Source: Palaemon carinicauda (Eukaryota > Arthropoda > Malacostraca > Decapoda > Palaemonidae). Taken from it: DNA of 64,000 nucleotides. Positions 49,736 to 62,296 of this stretch are shown here, one piece after another. The notes under the pieces were generated by a model that saw nothing but the letters and a program-made list of their open reading frames with translations, did not search any database and was not told the origin of the DNA. The position numbers and the translations under genes are program-made. The stretch is from contig NC_090759.1 of assembly GCF_036898095.1 (NCBI RefSeq), positions 19,199,277 to 19,263,276 of the forward strand, given 5' to 3'. Positions within the stretch are counted from its first letter, which is position 1, and the number at the start of each line of letters is the position of its first letter.

Positions 49736-51620
49736 CGACTTCTGCACCTGTTGGGAGAGAACTGGGCCCGGCAGTGGGATCAGCTTAGGCTGTAACTCCA
49801 GGACTAGGGGGAACCAGTTGCTCCGGGGCCACTTGGGAGCCACTAGGGCTGCTGTCTCTTTGAAGGTTCTCAGTTTGGAGAGGACTTTCTGCAGAGGGTT
49901 GGGTGGAGGGAACAGGTAAATCTTGGACCATCTGTTCCAGTCCAGGGACATGGTGTCCACTGTTTCTGCTTTGGGGTCCTCATAAGGGGCTACATATTGA
50001 GGAAGTTGCTTGTTGTCGCTCGTCACGAAGAGGTCGATCTGTAGTTCCGGGACTTGATGAGAGATGAAGGAAAATGATCTTGCGTCTAGGGACCATTCCA
50101 ACTCTATCGGGTTTGTCCTCGATAGAGCGTCCGCCGTCAGGTTGCGGAATCCTTGTAGGTGAACTACAGATAGGTGCCACTTCTTCCTGTCCACTAGGCG
50201 GAAGATGGGTAGTAACACCTGATTTAGGTGGGGCGATCTCGAGCCCTAACGATTGAGACATCTGACTACCACCGAGCTGTCCAGAGTTAGACGGATGTGT
50301 ATCGAAGGACGCAAGGATAATTTCATCAGGGTGAGAAGAAGCGCCATGGCCTCCAATATGTTGATGTGAAACGTCTTGAATAGGGGAGACCATGTTCCTT
50401 GAATTTGTCGCTGGTGGGAGTGGCCCCCCAACCCTCCAGGGAAGCGTCAGTGTGGATGTTGAGCGACGGAGGTGGAGGTTGAAGAGGGATGGATCTTTTC
50501 AAGGTCCTTGCTTCTGACCACGGGCTGAGCAGGGAGCGAAGCCTGTTCGGTAGGGGTCTCTTGACGTCTCTTCGAGCGACGGATGCGTTTCGTCTCCAGA
50601 CTCCTGAAGTATCCTTTAGCTGTGCTCGAAGCACTGGGTTTGTCACTGAGGCGAACTGTGGTGAGCCGAGAACTTGCTCTTGCTGTCGTCTTGAGATCTG
50701 TTTGGATTTGAGAAGTCTCCTGATAGACCCTGTTATTTCTTTCCTTTTCTTTAATGGGATGGAAAGGCAGTGTGACTGAAGGTCCCAATGGATTCCTAAT
50801 CATTGGAACTTCTGAGCTGGAGCGAGGCGAGACTTCTTGGTGTTTATCTTGAAACCCAGATGTTCCAGGAATTGAGTTAATTTGCTGCAAGCTGTCAAAC
50901 ACCTTTCTGGCGAAGTCGACCAGACTAGCCAGTCGTTGAGGTAGGCCATCACTTGGACGCCCTGAAGGCGTAGCTGGTGGACGATCGTGTCTGTTAGCTT
51001 GGTGAAGATTCTCGGAGCCACGTTGAGCCCGAAGGGCATGGCTCTGAAGGCGTAGCTTCTTCGATTGAGCCGGAATCCTACGTAGGAGGAATTGTGGTGG
51101 TTCATTGGGATGTGCCAGTAGGCATCCGCCAGGTCTATTGAGACCGTGTAGGCCTTGCGAGGCAGTAGGGCTCTTATTTGTTGAAGAGTCAGCATCTTGA
51201 ATTTGTTGTTCACAATGAACTTGTTGAGGGGGGACAAGTCCAGAATGACTCTGAGTTTGTCTGAGTCCTTCTTGGGAACACAAAACAGTCTTCCCTGGAA
51301 CCTGGTGGACTTTACCCTCTTGATCACCTTCTTGTTCAAGAGTTCTAGGACATATTCTTCCAAGAGGGGGGTTGATGGCTGGAAGAATTGGTGGAAGGTT
51401 GGAAGTGGTTCCGTCCAGCTCCAACCCAGTCCCTTCTTGATGATGCTGTGTGCCCAAGGATCGAAGGTCAAGCGATCCTGAAAGTAGCGGAGTCTTCCTC
51501 CCACCGGAAGCACTTCATTGCTTCTGGTTTCCCGAGGACTTGCCACCTCGGCCGCTAGCTCCCCTCCCTCCTCTGCCCCTGGAGGGGCGGCACGAGGAGT
51601 CTCTGCCTGAGCCTCTACCT
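49676..51620 (-). pseudogene. DIRS unit 4 pol: RT, RNase H and C-terminal module
   Basis: The RT is open from about 51546 to 50800 with all motifs (V-I-L-D-L-S-P-L-N, S-I-D-L-A-D-A-Y-W-H, M-P-F-G-L-N-V-A-P-R). The catalytic motif reads Y-L-N-D instead of Y-L-D-D (codon at 50935-50937), which should abolish polymerisation. A TGA replaces Trp at 50800. RNase H (H-T-D-A-S) is frameshifted near 50410. The C-terminal module is open in 49676-50218. Confidence 0.87.
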
Positions 51621-53457
51621 CTCGGACGAAAGGTAGTTGACTGACGCTCGTAGGCAGGGAAAAAGGCCGGTGATTGTGACACCACTGGTTGGGGAACCAA
51701 CTGAAAGGTCTGTTGCGGTTGAGAGACCACTTGGGGAGTAGCGGGAGCCGGAAACTTGCGTTTTTGTTGATGCTGCTGGGGTCTAGGTTTGGAGGATTTG
51801 GAAGATTTCCTCTTAGACTGAGGGCCTTCGTCCTGGGAGGATTTCCTATTTCTCGACATGCCCCATTTGTTGAGAAGGTTCCTATTCTCGGAGGCGGCCT
51901 TGTCGACGATCTCTTTCACCAAGTCAGAGGGAAAGAGATGTTTACCCCAGATGTTGGAGGAGATAAGTTTACGGGATTCGTGTTTCACTGCTGCGTTGGC
52001 AAACACGAACTCTCTGCAGGTTCTTTGGGACCTGATGAAGCTGTACAGGTCCTTCATCACGGTCACTAAGTGGGTCTTGGCTAGAAACATTTAGAGGTAT
52101 GGGACCCTAACGTCCCCAGCCATGACCTCGAGCTGAAAGTGGAGAGACAGGGAGGCAGCCAGTCTCTCCTTGGTCTCTTGCTCCCGACGAAGAAGGTGGT
52201 CGTTCAATTTCGGGAGGTCCTCGTTAAACTGACGTCGGGCTACGTCAGGGTCCAGCTTCCCAACCATGAAGGTGTACTGGATATCTTTCCAGAACTTGTC
52301 GTCGAAGGGAAGGGCGAGGGAGAGTGGCCTACACTCCTCCAGGGTAGGACAGGGTTTTCCTTCTTCCACCGCCTTCATGACTGCATGGAAGGCTTTTTCC
52401 ACGAAGGGGAAGGATGCGGAAGAGGGAGCAAGAAAGGAAGGGTGCTTCTTGCTTAGAGCCGGCATTTTCGAATTGGTGAAGCCGCGGCTCTTCAGGCAGT
52501 CTGCCAGTAAAGCTTGGGCCTTAGAGTGATCAAACACGATCACCTCCTTAGGCTCAGTCTCCTCCTTGGAGGCCGGTTCGGTCTTAAGTCGGACGTAACA
52601 GTCCGGGTAAGCTTCGAAGTTTGGGAAGCATTCCACTTCTTCCAGGAGGATAGACCCAAGCTTGTCATTTATGAAAATCTTGCCAGTAGTGATTGGCATA
52701 TGCTCGGCGTATCTCCAAGGGTTAGACTCCGAGCAGGAAGGAAGATCCTTAACCGAGATCTTCTTCGGTTGCCTCAATTCCAAAAAACGACTTGTAATCT
52801 GGGCGGAATGCTTATTAAGCTTCTCGTCCATTAAGGCCACCGATACAAGAATGGCATCTTCGGTGGCAGTCAGCACGGGCTGCGGTGCGGCGGAGGTAGA
52901 GGGGACTGGCTCCTCGGTCACTACAGGAGCTGCCGGAGGTGGAGGGGCGGCCTCGCCCTCCGAATCAGGGTATTCCACCTGATCCTCTTCATCCTCCGGA
53001 TCCCCGCCCATGAGGGTCCTTTCGGTGTCGTCGGACACGTCCGACATCTTCTCCACCTCGTCTAGACTGCACTTGCTAAGCGTAGTCTCGATGTCCGGTT
53101 CAACGTTCACTTGAACCAGTGGGATCTGATCCTGGGGGATCACAGAGTCTGCCGACGATTTCGGAAAAAGGGTGGCCCTCATCTTCTCGTTGGGGAGATA
53201 CGGTCCGGCAGTGTTTTTCTGGAAACCGTGCACCCACCTGCGCAGTTTCTCTCGAGCATTGTCCCTGGCTTCTAAGGACAGGGGGTTGTCAAATCCCTCG
53301 TCGAGGAGGCCTATACAGACTGGGCAGGAGACTGGATCCCAGTATTTGAGATTGCCCTTCTTTGCAGTACAAGGGGCGTGTGTCTACACGCACCATGCCC
53401 GTAAAACTCCGGGCGGCGGACCAAGCAGAAGGGGCTTTCGCATTTCACATACTCCTC
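51515..53457 (-). pseudogene. DIRS unit 4 gag (ORF1)
   Basis: It starts at the conserved acceptor. A one-base loss near 53385 shifts the frame inside the Cys/His module. The core is open from 53233 to a TAA at 52091-52093, the same nonsense change as in unit 3. The tail is open to 51515 with the Arg/Gly-rich end. Core motifs K-D-L-P-S-C and W-R-Y-A-E-H-M-P are conserved. Confidence 0.86.
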
Positions 53458-53558
53458 CTGTAAAAGAAAGAGAACATGAGTACATGGAAATAGAGTCATG
53501 ACTTACATTACTCTTAAATTAAGATTCTTACATTAAGATTCCTTAAACTAATTCTTAA

Positions 53559-54084
53559 GGGGACCGTCCATGGGGTATTGACATAACAACTTTCAGAAAT
53601 CGAAAATCGTTTTATTGCTTCTATGTATGCATAAACATGTCGTACATACTCCCCAGAAGTTTCAGCCAATTATTTTTACAAATAACGAAGATATAGAGGT
53701 TTTTAAATGATGACGTCATCCTTACTGTGTTGTCTGCATATCCATAGCGATTTTTCACTTATATTTCGAACTATCGTACGTCTGGCAGAAATGGAAGGCA
53801 TTGGTAGAGTATAGATGAACGAAATCTACTCCTACAATAACAGAAGCTAAAGTTTCCATAGATGTATAAAAGTTATAATGCATGCGTTTGTTTCCTTGAA
53901 GTTCGTACGTACATTGTGTTTCCACAACGCCCTCATGAACATTATAGCAAGGCTAATGTTACCTAAGGTTATAGAAAGAACAAATAGTCAATCATTTTTC
54001 CAAACAATGAAGACATAGCGGTCTTTAAATGATGACGTCATCCTTATGGCGTAGTCTGTATGACTGAGTTTGACAGATGCGCAG

Positions 54085-54146
<62 letters not shown>

Positions 54147-54180
54147 AATTATTTACCACTGCCATTTATACAAATACTTT

Positions 54181-54258
<78 letters not shown>

Positions 54259-54287
54259 AATTATTTACCACTGCCATTTATACAAAT

Positions 54288-54364
<77 letters not shown>

Positions 54365-54411
54365 AATTATTTAAAACTCCCATTTATACAAATACTATAA
54401 TAACAATGTTC

Positions 54412-54471
<60 letters not shown>

Positions 54472-54504
54472 GAACTGCCATCTATATCAGCCAAATGCTT
54501 TCAT

Positions 54505-54578
<74 letters not shown>

Positions 54579-55543
54579 GTTTCGAAATCTCGTACTTCTG
54601 GCAGAAATGAAAGGCATTGGTAGAGGGTAGGTGAATGAAAACTACCAGCTACGAAAACATCAGCCAAGTTTCCAAAGACATATAGAAATTATAATGCATG
54701 TGTTTATTTACTTGAAGTTCGTATGTTGATTGTGCTTTCACAACGTCAACTGGAATTTTACAGCAATGCCAATGTTACATAAGGTGATAGAAAGAACAAA
54801 AAGTAAGTGGAGAACAAGAAAAAAGAACCAAAAAAGAGGGAAACGTGGATAAGAGTACAAAGCTGAAACCTGCTAACTAAACACTGGCAACAATTAGAGA
54901 TCGCTGGCAACTCATAACATAGGAATAGCAAACTGAAGGTTCAAATACCTCGTTTAGGGTGCATTTATGTAGGAATAAACAATAAAAGTTATCATAATAA
55001 TATTATCTTGATTTCTTTTAGAAAAGAAGCGAAAGTTTGCTGCAAATCTTTGGGAGCTCATAACTCAAAAACATACTTATTCCCACTTAGGTAAATTTTT
55101 CTCACTTATTTGTTGTTCGATATTAGAGAAAAAGATATCGTTGAAAAGAAGAAAAAAAATCCCACAATTCTGTCGGACAAAATTTTGATTTTCTTTTTAC
55201 ATTATTTTTTTCACGGTTATTTTCCGTCTAGACGAGGAAAAAAAATTAAAATCATTAAAAAATACCAGAAAGGAAAATCAAAATTCTGTCTGACAGAATT
55301 GTTCGGTTGTTAGAGTAGTTTTTGTGGTATAAGTTTCAATACACTTGGTATTATAGTAGTGGGGAAAAATGTACCTAAATATTTTTTTTAAATCATGAGT
55401 TTTGCTAATAAATCTAAACGTTTTTGATCAAATGACTTGAAATTTTTATATGATGAAGGTATTATATATGTCTTAAAAATATATAGAAATTGTGTAATTT
55501 GGATCATTAGAAAAAAAAATGAGGGACATGGCGGACGGTCCCC
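53559..55543. mobile_element. TTAA-flanked non-autonomous element (piggyBac-like)
   Basis: The left end is GGGGACCGTCCATGGGG and the right end GGCGGACGGTCCCC, so at least 11 bp are inverted. TTAA lies on both sides (53555-53558 and 55544-55547). It is absent at the equivalent place in unit 3. The interior has an imperfect direct repeat (53760-53990 and 54580-54800) and a (CT)n array. No transposase frame. The ends differ from the element at 2141-5322. Confidence 0.75.
54088..54576. repeat. Array of five (CT)n tracts with a shared spacer
   Basis: Five CT tracts of about 50-75 bp. The first three are followed by a nearly identical spacer (CGAATTATTTACCACTGCCA...), giving a repeat of about 110 bp. 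The Ser-Leu frames are artefacts. Confidence 0.93.
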
Positions 55544-55547
55544 TTAA

Positions 55548-57451
55548 CTTAGAATTGTGTCATGTGAGCTCCGGATAGGTGAGCTAGAAAAGAAGTAGGA
55601 AGACACATACTTGTGAATCCCGTCCAGCCAGGTACCGTGACATTTTCTGCTGACAATTCCTTAAAACCTGAGGTTATAGGAGAGGGAATAGTATCCCTAT
55701 GGGGAAGCCAGCCTAGGCTTCCTTATAAAGGAATTGTCTGCAGGGTAGAGGAGGTCTGAGATCGCTCAGAACTTAGATAAAGGAGGGGAAAAGGATAAAC
55801 CCCTCAATATTGGGAAGGTCCCGGTAAGAAACTGCACTGAGAAGCACAGAGTATGCTGGAATTTTGTATGGTATACTCATCTAGCTCAGAGACTGTCTTC
55901 AGGGTATGAGATAGCAAAGAAGATCAGTCTGGCTATATGGATGTATAGGTCGACTGCCGGCACGGGGCCGGCAGCCGGGGGGAAGGGGTGCTTGTCCCTG
56001 GAAGCCTTGTCGCTTTACCAGACAGGCAGAGGCCTGGTCCGGCGGGGTGAATCCGTCATGGCTATGCTCTAAGTAGCAGAGAGGTAGGAAACACTTATAG
56101 GGGCGACCGCCGGCACGGCGGCAGGTCGCCAGCAGGGCGGAGGCCTCTGGCAGTTGGCAGGCTGCCGGCGATGGTGAACCTACTGGGTACATAAGATAGA
56201 AGGTAGCAGCCGTGGTCGCCGGCAGCGGCGGCGGACGCCGGCAGCCGGCAGGCTAGCGCCATGGATGGAACTCAGACCGGAAGTCCTATGAAGTAGGAAG
56301 GTCACCGGGTGTGCTGATGACTAGCGGCGGCAAAGGGCGGCGGCCCCCGGCAGCCGGCAGGGTGTTGCCTTGGGTAAACCTGAGATAGGAAGGTCCTATA
56401 TAGTAGGAAGTTACCTGACATGCTGGCGGCCGCCATGATAGGAGAGAGAAAGAGAAGGAAGGAAGGAGGAAGGGTAATGTCCGATACCCAACCGGCTTTC
56501 CTCCGGAAGGGGTGTACTCATGATAGGGGTGGGGGACCCGATCATCCCATGGCAGGGAGCTGGCAGACGGCTGGGTGCCCAAGGTAATCCAAGGGAGGAT
56601 CAGAGAACACTCTAGACATGAGGGGGGAAGGTGATCTCCTGCTGGAAGGGCGACCGCTAACACAACCCCATAGTTCGACAATAAGGGGGAAGTGTAGCAG
56701 AGCAGCCACCCAGGCAGGAGAGCGCAGCTTAACCTACCATTCTCCCAGAGGGGGAATTGTAGGACAGCAGACAGGGGTATGAAGGCAAGCTGACACAAAG
56801 AATAGAGTGGGGTAGGGGGAGGGATGATGGGGGCTGAAGGGATCATGACCCTAAAGCTCCCAGAGGGTGGGGGAATCTGTTTTCTATACTACCCAGGTAG
56901 GAGAGAGGCACTCTCCAACCCTAGGGTAGGTTAGCTCAGAGTAAGAACAGAACTAGGGTACTGTCCTAAACTATAATAAAACAGAAACCCCCAAGGCCTA
57001 ACCTAAACCAGGAGATCTCCTCCTAGATTAGGTAAGGCTGGGGAAGTATCGCTAGGCTACAGGAGGAAGGGACAAGTCCCAACCAAGAGCAGTCTAGTGG
57101 GGAAGGGCTAGGCCCACCCCACCTTCAGTCTCAATCGATACCCCATTGGAAAGACGTTCCTTAGGGGTGGACTGGGATGAACGATAAGTACTGTGGAGCT
57201 CTGGCCGAAATCCCCCCATACACTATGGGAGGGAAGAGGGAAGAACTACCTAACCTTACCTACCCAAAGTGTTTCGGGTAAGGGGCTACGAAAGGCAAGG
57301 CTACCCAGAGGGAGGACATAGGGTAAGGGAGATAAGGAAGCATACAAGGATCCCAGCGTTGGGTTAGGTATGGCCTAGTTGGACCAGGCACCGTTCCCTG
57401 TATGGTTCCCCGAAGGCGAAAATATGTGCAACATGGAATCTTGTATATGTT
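55548..57451 (-). other. DIRS unit 4 leader
   Basis: No gene. 55950-56590 is GC-rich with GCCGGCA motifs. It ends at the junction with element 5. Confidence 0.6.
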
Positions 57452-57808
57452 TTTTTGGGCTCAAGCCATGACATCCTGATGGAAGGTTCCTTCGGTAGCT
57501 TCCTAGGGTATATTTAACTACAGTGGATATTCCCAGAGAATTAAACTAAAGGTTATCACAGAATTCTAACTTCTGGTGCGAGTACCCTAAAGGTTTCCTT
57601 CTAGGATATCGTATATCAACAGGGGACGTATGTATTAACACGCCACATAGCTATCTGCACCCCATATAGAGTTAACACTTCGATATGGAAAGGTGGCTGA
57701 GTAACTGAGGAGCCGTTCCAAAGTTACTCTCATCCGTGGCTACTTTTGGTACTCGAGACGTAAACAAACGGGCGCCATTGCTAAATGACGTCACGTCCGT
57801 CCTCATCC
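57452..57808 (+). repeat. DIRS 5 left inverted terminal repeat
   Basis: Homologous to 18711-19065 of element 2. Confidence 0.9.
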
Positions 57809-58102
57809 TTTCGCCTGTAGCTTCTACGCTAAGTCGGATTTTTCCCAAGTGACTTCTTTATCTGCTTACATCGTCGTAATGTCGCAGCCTTCAGCCTCGC
57901 CTTCTTCTGGAAAGTCGGCAGACGGCTGGGTGCCCAAGGTAATCCAAGGGCGCCATTGCTAAATGACGTCACGTCCGTCCTCATCCTTTCGCCTGTAGCT
58001 TCTACGCTAAGTCGGATTTTTCCCAAGTGACTTCCTTATCTGCTTACATCGCCGTAATGTCGCAGCCTTCAGCCTCGCCTTCTTCTGGAAAGTCGAGTAC
58101 CA
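57772..58102 (+). repeat. Local duplication with a 34-nt templated filler in the DIRS 5 leader
   Basis: About 146 bp (57772-57917) is repeated at 57950-58102. The join contains GGCAGACGGCTGGGTGCCCA and following bases, 34 nt identical to 56562-56595 in unit 4. Confidence 0.85.
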
Positions 58103-60338
58103 GGTTCTAGTATTGTTTAAATAAGCTCTGGCTGTAAAGTAACTTCTACTTTTCGTAAAATATTGTGTTTTGTGGCAGATCTGTGCCGATACCGGACGCG
58201 CCATTTTACGACGCCGCTGTTCATGTTGCATGCTTTATTTAGTTAGCCAGAACAGCCTTCTCCGGTCCTTTAACTAATTAATATTACTAGTTATTTAGTC
58301 TTCATAGCTAGGGAATCATTATATCGTGTTTTAGCGCTCATCAACTACGGTCGCTGTTCGACCTCATACTAGATCGCTAGCTTAGCCCCTAGGCTGGACA
58401 GCCTAGTGCCTGTTTTCATGCATGATATATATTAAGTGTTCCTAAGTTAAATTATGAAGATTGTGGCATTATTAAACATACTATTTACTGTGATGTAAGT
58501 GTTTTCGCCTTCGGGGACCATATAAGGGACCAAGTTGATTGTGTATCAACCCCTCCTAACCTAATGTAGGAACCCTTGTATGCTCCCTATTCCCCCTGCC
58601 TGCGGGTAATTCCCTCTGGGTAGACTTGCTTTCCCTTCTACATAGGGGGATCTCGTCTACAACCAGAGTATTTATCGCTTCTCTGCCTACCCTAAGGGAA
58701 TGAACCCCCCTTAGGGTCGTGCCTGAGACCTTAGGAAGGGCTCTGCCCTTCCTCCAGTTGCACTTGGTTGGGTTACCCTTCCTCCCTGCAACTAGCGATG
58801 TGTCTTTCAGACTTTCCTAGCCTAGGAGTTAGTCCTCCTACCCTAGGTTAAGCTCTGGGGGTAGACTCTGTCATATTATAGTTTGGGACAGTACATTAGT
58901 ACTGTACTTGATCTGGACTACCTATCCTAGGTTAGGGAGCGTTCTCCTTTGCCTTGGTGGCCGCTCTAATACAGTCTCTCCTCATTTAGAAAGACCCCTT
59001 CTTCTCCCTCCCCACCTATCCCTTTGGTGTAGGCCTGCCTACACACCTCTGTCCTTAGTCCTACAACTCCTCCCTTGGGTGGAGTGGTAGGGCTAACCTT
59101 GTTCTCCTGCTGAGCTGGCCACTCTGGTACACATACCCTTCATAGCGTTCTATGGGGGATGGTTGCCGGTGGCGGTCCTGCCGGCGGGGGATTACCCCTC
59201 TTTGAGTGCCCTCTATCCCTCCCTTGGGTTACCTCAGGCCCCCGTCCACCTGACGGCTCCCTGCCGTCGGATGTTAGGAGTATCCACTCCTATCATGAGT
59301 GCACTCTCTCCGGAGGGATGCCAGAGGGGTATAGGATTTTACCCCTTCCATCCCTCCTTACCTTTCTCTCTTTCTATTTTGGTGCCGGTCCCTTGCCGTC
59401 TCTACTGCCAGCGATAATCGCCACTACCTCAGGTGACCTTCTTTCATAAGATGCCTTCCCCCTCTACGACGTCAGCCTACCGAGTGCCGGAGGCTGCCGC
59501 CTTCCGTCGACATACCGCCGACGTCCCACCCCTTATATTTACCTAGTAACAGCCGGCCGACTTTCGGAGTCTGCCGCCCACATGCCAGCATTGATTGCTG
59601 GCAATCTAGGTATACACCCATATATATATCTCTCTTATGAATTGATCCAAGGCTCACCATTCCGTCAGCCTTCGGCTGCCGGAACCGCCGCCCCTGCCGG
59701 CGGTCCCCACTGTGGTATTATCCATCTCGGTTACTCAGTGTGTCTGCCTTGATGCCTTCCACCCTGCAGGACCGGCCTCCGGTGTCCCGTCGGTCTGCCG
59801 GCACCCTCATGAGACGCTAAGGGACATGTACCCCTTCCCTGGCTGCCGGCAACATGCCAACAGTCAATATGTTGCAGCCAGATAGTCTGGCCACTTCCAT
59901 ATTGTTATACCATCCAAAAATAGTGGCTATGCTGTTTGATTGCACATTACAATAATTCCAGCATATTCTGTGTATCTCAGTGCAGTCGATTGCCGGAACC
60001 TACATTTATTAAGGGGTTTATCCTATTTTCCCATCTCCCCCAAGGCTCTGAATTGTCTCAGACCCTGGTACACTCTGTGGACAATTCCTGTTAAAAGCCA
60101 GCTTGGCTCATCCATACGGATTTCCCTCATTGTGACCCTCTGGTCCAAAGGAATTGTCTACGGATAAGGTTACAGTAACCGGCTGGGCGGGATTCACAAG
60201 TATGTGTCTATCTACTTCATTTCCCGCACATCAATCTTGAACATTAATATGCTATTATAGATTAAGTTATTCTTAATTTTACAGTAATGTAAGTCATTCT
60301 TATGCCTTCCATGTACTCATGATCTCTTTCTTTTACAG
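58103..60338 (+). other. DIRS 5 leader
   Basis: No convincing gene. Both duplicated segments before it carry a short frame M-S-Q-P-S-A-S-P-S-S-G-K (starting about 57879 and 58060). 59160-59850 is GC-rich with GCCGGC motifs. It ends at the acceptor CTCTTTCTTTTACAG. Confidence 0.6.
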
Positions 60339-62296
60339 GAGGAGTACTTGAAGTGCGAGAGCAACTTCTGCGGAGTGAAGCGCCCGGACTTCTACGGGCA
60401 CAAGGCGTGCCGGACCCACGCCCCCTGCGCCGCCAAGAAAGGCGACATAAAATTTTGGGACCCGCAGAACTGTAGTCTACAAGAGTCTTCTTGTTGAGGC
60501 GTTCGACGATCCTCCTACTGCGGAGGTAAGGGACATTGCTAGGGAGAATCTATGCAAATGGGTGAGTGGCTTCCAAAAGAACGTCACTGGACCGTATCTT
60601 CCCAATGAAGACTTGAGGGCTTTGCTTTTTCCAAAAGCATCTAAGGACTTGGTGGTCCCTCGTGAACAAATTCCCACCGTCCATATCGTGGTCGAACCCG
60701 ACGTCATCATGGCACAGTCCATGCGTGAGTGCCATCTTGATTCCGACAACGTGGAACGCATGTCGGAGGTGTCTGAAGAGACGGAGAAGAACCCCATGGG
60801 CGAGGAGCTCGACTATGAGGAAGATCAAGTGGAATACCCTGATTCGGAGAACGAGGTCGCTCCTGCTCCCCCAGCAACTCCTGCACCGTCCGAGGAACCT
60901 GTTCCTTCGACTTCTGTCACCCCGGACCCTCTTCCATCGGCCACTCAAGAGGTCTTCAAAATGCTTGAAGCCCTCATGGACAAGAAGCTGCGCGAGACTC
61001 AGGAGCAATTCCGGACGAGTCTCGTTGGCTTCGAAACAACTGAAGAAGATTTCGGTTAAGGACCTCCCCACCTGCTCGGAAGCTAACCCTTCGAGATACG
61101 CCGAGCATATGCCAATCACAACTGGCAAGATCTATATTAGTGAAAGGGTTGGCTCTATATTGTTGGAAGAAGTGGAGTTCTTCCCGAATTTCGAGGCTTA
61201 TCCGGACTGTTACGTCTGGCTCAGGTCCGAACCAGCCTCAAAGGAAGAGACCGAACCGAAGGAAGTGATTGTGTTCAATCTTGCGAAGGCCCAAGCTATG
61301 TTAGCTCAGGCAGTGAAGAGACGGGGTTTCACAAACTCCAAGATGCCAACGCTAAGTAAGAAGCATCCAACCTTATTTGCGCCAGCTACTGCGACCTTCC
61401 CCTTCATTGAAAAGGCCTTCACAGCGGTCATGAAGGCGGTGGAGGAAGGGAAGCCTTGCCCTGCACTGGAGGAGTGCAGACCCTTCTCCATTACTCTTCC
61501 CCCCGATGATAGGCACTGGAAAGACATCCAGTTGACCTTCACTGTACGAAAACTGGAACCTGATGTGGCCGGTCGTCAATTCAATGAGGACCTCTCACGG
61601 CTGAACGATCACCTCCTTCGTAGGGAACAGGATACGAAGGAGAGACTCGCCGCTTTGCTGTCCCATCAGGTACAGCTAGAACTCATGGCCAGGGATACCA
61701 GAGTCCCAGACTTTTACATGGTCCTTGCTAAGTCGCACCTGGCGACTGTGACCAAGGACCTATATAGTTTCGCTAGGGCTCGTAGAGCCCGTAGAGAATT
61801 CGTGTTTGCCAGTGCAACGGCTAAACACGAACCCCAGAGACTGATTTCCTCCAATATATGGGGCAAACATCTCTTCCCGTCTACCTTTGTGAAAGAGATA
61901 GTGGACAAAGCTGCTACGGAGAACAGGAACCTTCTCCATAAGTGGGGCATGTCCCGTAAGAGGAAGTCCTCTCAGGACGATGGCCCTCAGCCTAAGAGGA
62001 AATCCTCGAAACCCAGACACCAGCAACGTCAACCGAGACGACAGTTTCCGGGTCCCGCTACTCCCCAAGTGGCTACGCAGCCATAACAAACCTTTCAACT
62101 GGTCCCCCAACCGGTGGTGTTGCAGTCACTGGTCTTCACCCCTGCCTATGAGCAGCACTCGACTACCTTTCGTCCCAAAGGAAGGGGCTCAGACAGAGGC
62201 TCAGGCAGAGATTCTTCTCGCCGTCCCTCCAGAGGCAGAGGAGGAAGGGGAGCTAGCGGCCGAGGTGGCAAACCCTCGGGCCACCAGAAGCAATGA
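60339..62296 (+). pseudogene. DIRS 5 gag (ORF1)
   Basis: It starts at the conserved acceptor with E-E-Y-L-K-C and the C-x4-C-x9-H-x2-C-x2-H-x2-C module. A two-base loss near 60473, just where the C-x2-C should be, shifts the frame. A second shift is near 61030, before K-I-S-V-K-D-L-P. The core then stays open to a TAA at 62084-62086. The Arg/Gly-rich tail resumes to 62296. Unlike units 3 and 4 it keeps Tyr in F-Y-M-V-L-A-K-S. Confidence 0.86.

Larger units (their letters stand above)
47366..57451 (-). mobile_element. DIRS unit 4, left end missing, carries a TTAA element
   Basis: Same orientation and same left breakpoint (...CTTGTATATGTTT) as unit 3. Without the 1985-bp insertion and its 4-bp duplication its length is about 8.10 kb, matching unit 3 almost exactly. 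Its outer end adjoins the left terminus of element 5 with no intervening DNA. Confidence 0.88.

Noticed and set aside
50447..51457. 336-codon minus-strand frame in unit 4 (also 42047-43042 in unit 3 and 24248-25198 in element 2)
   Set aside because: Alternative-frame shadow of pol. The RT and RNase H motifs lie in the other frame.
54070..54630. Long Ser-Leu frame
   Set aside because: Translation of (CT)n tracts.
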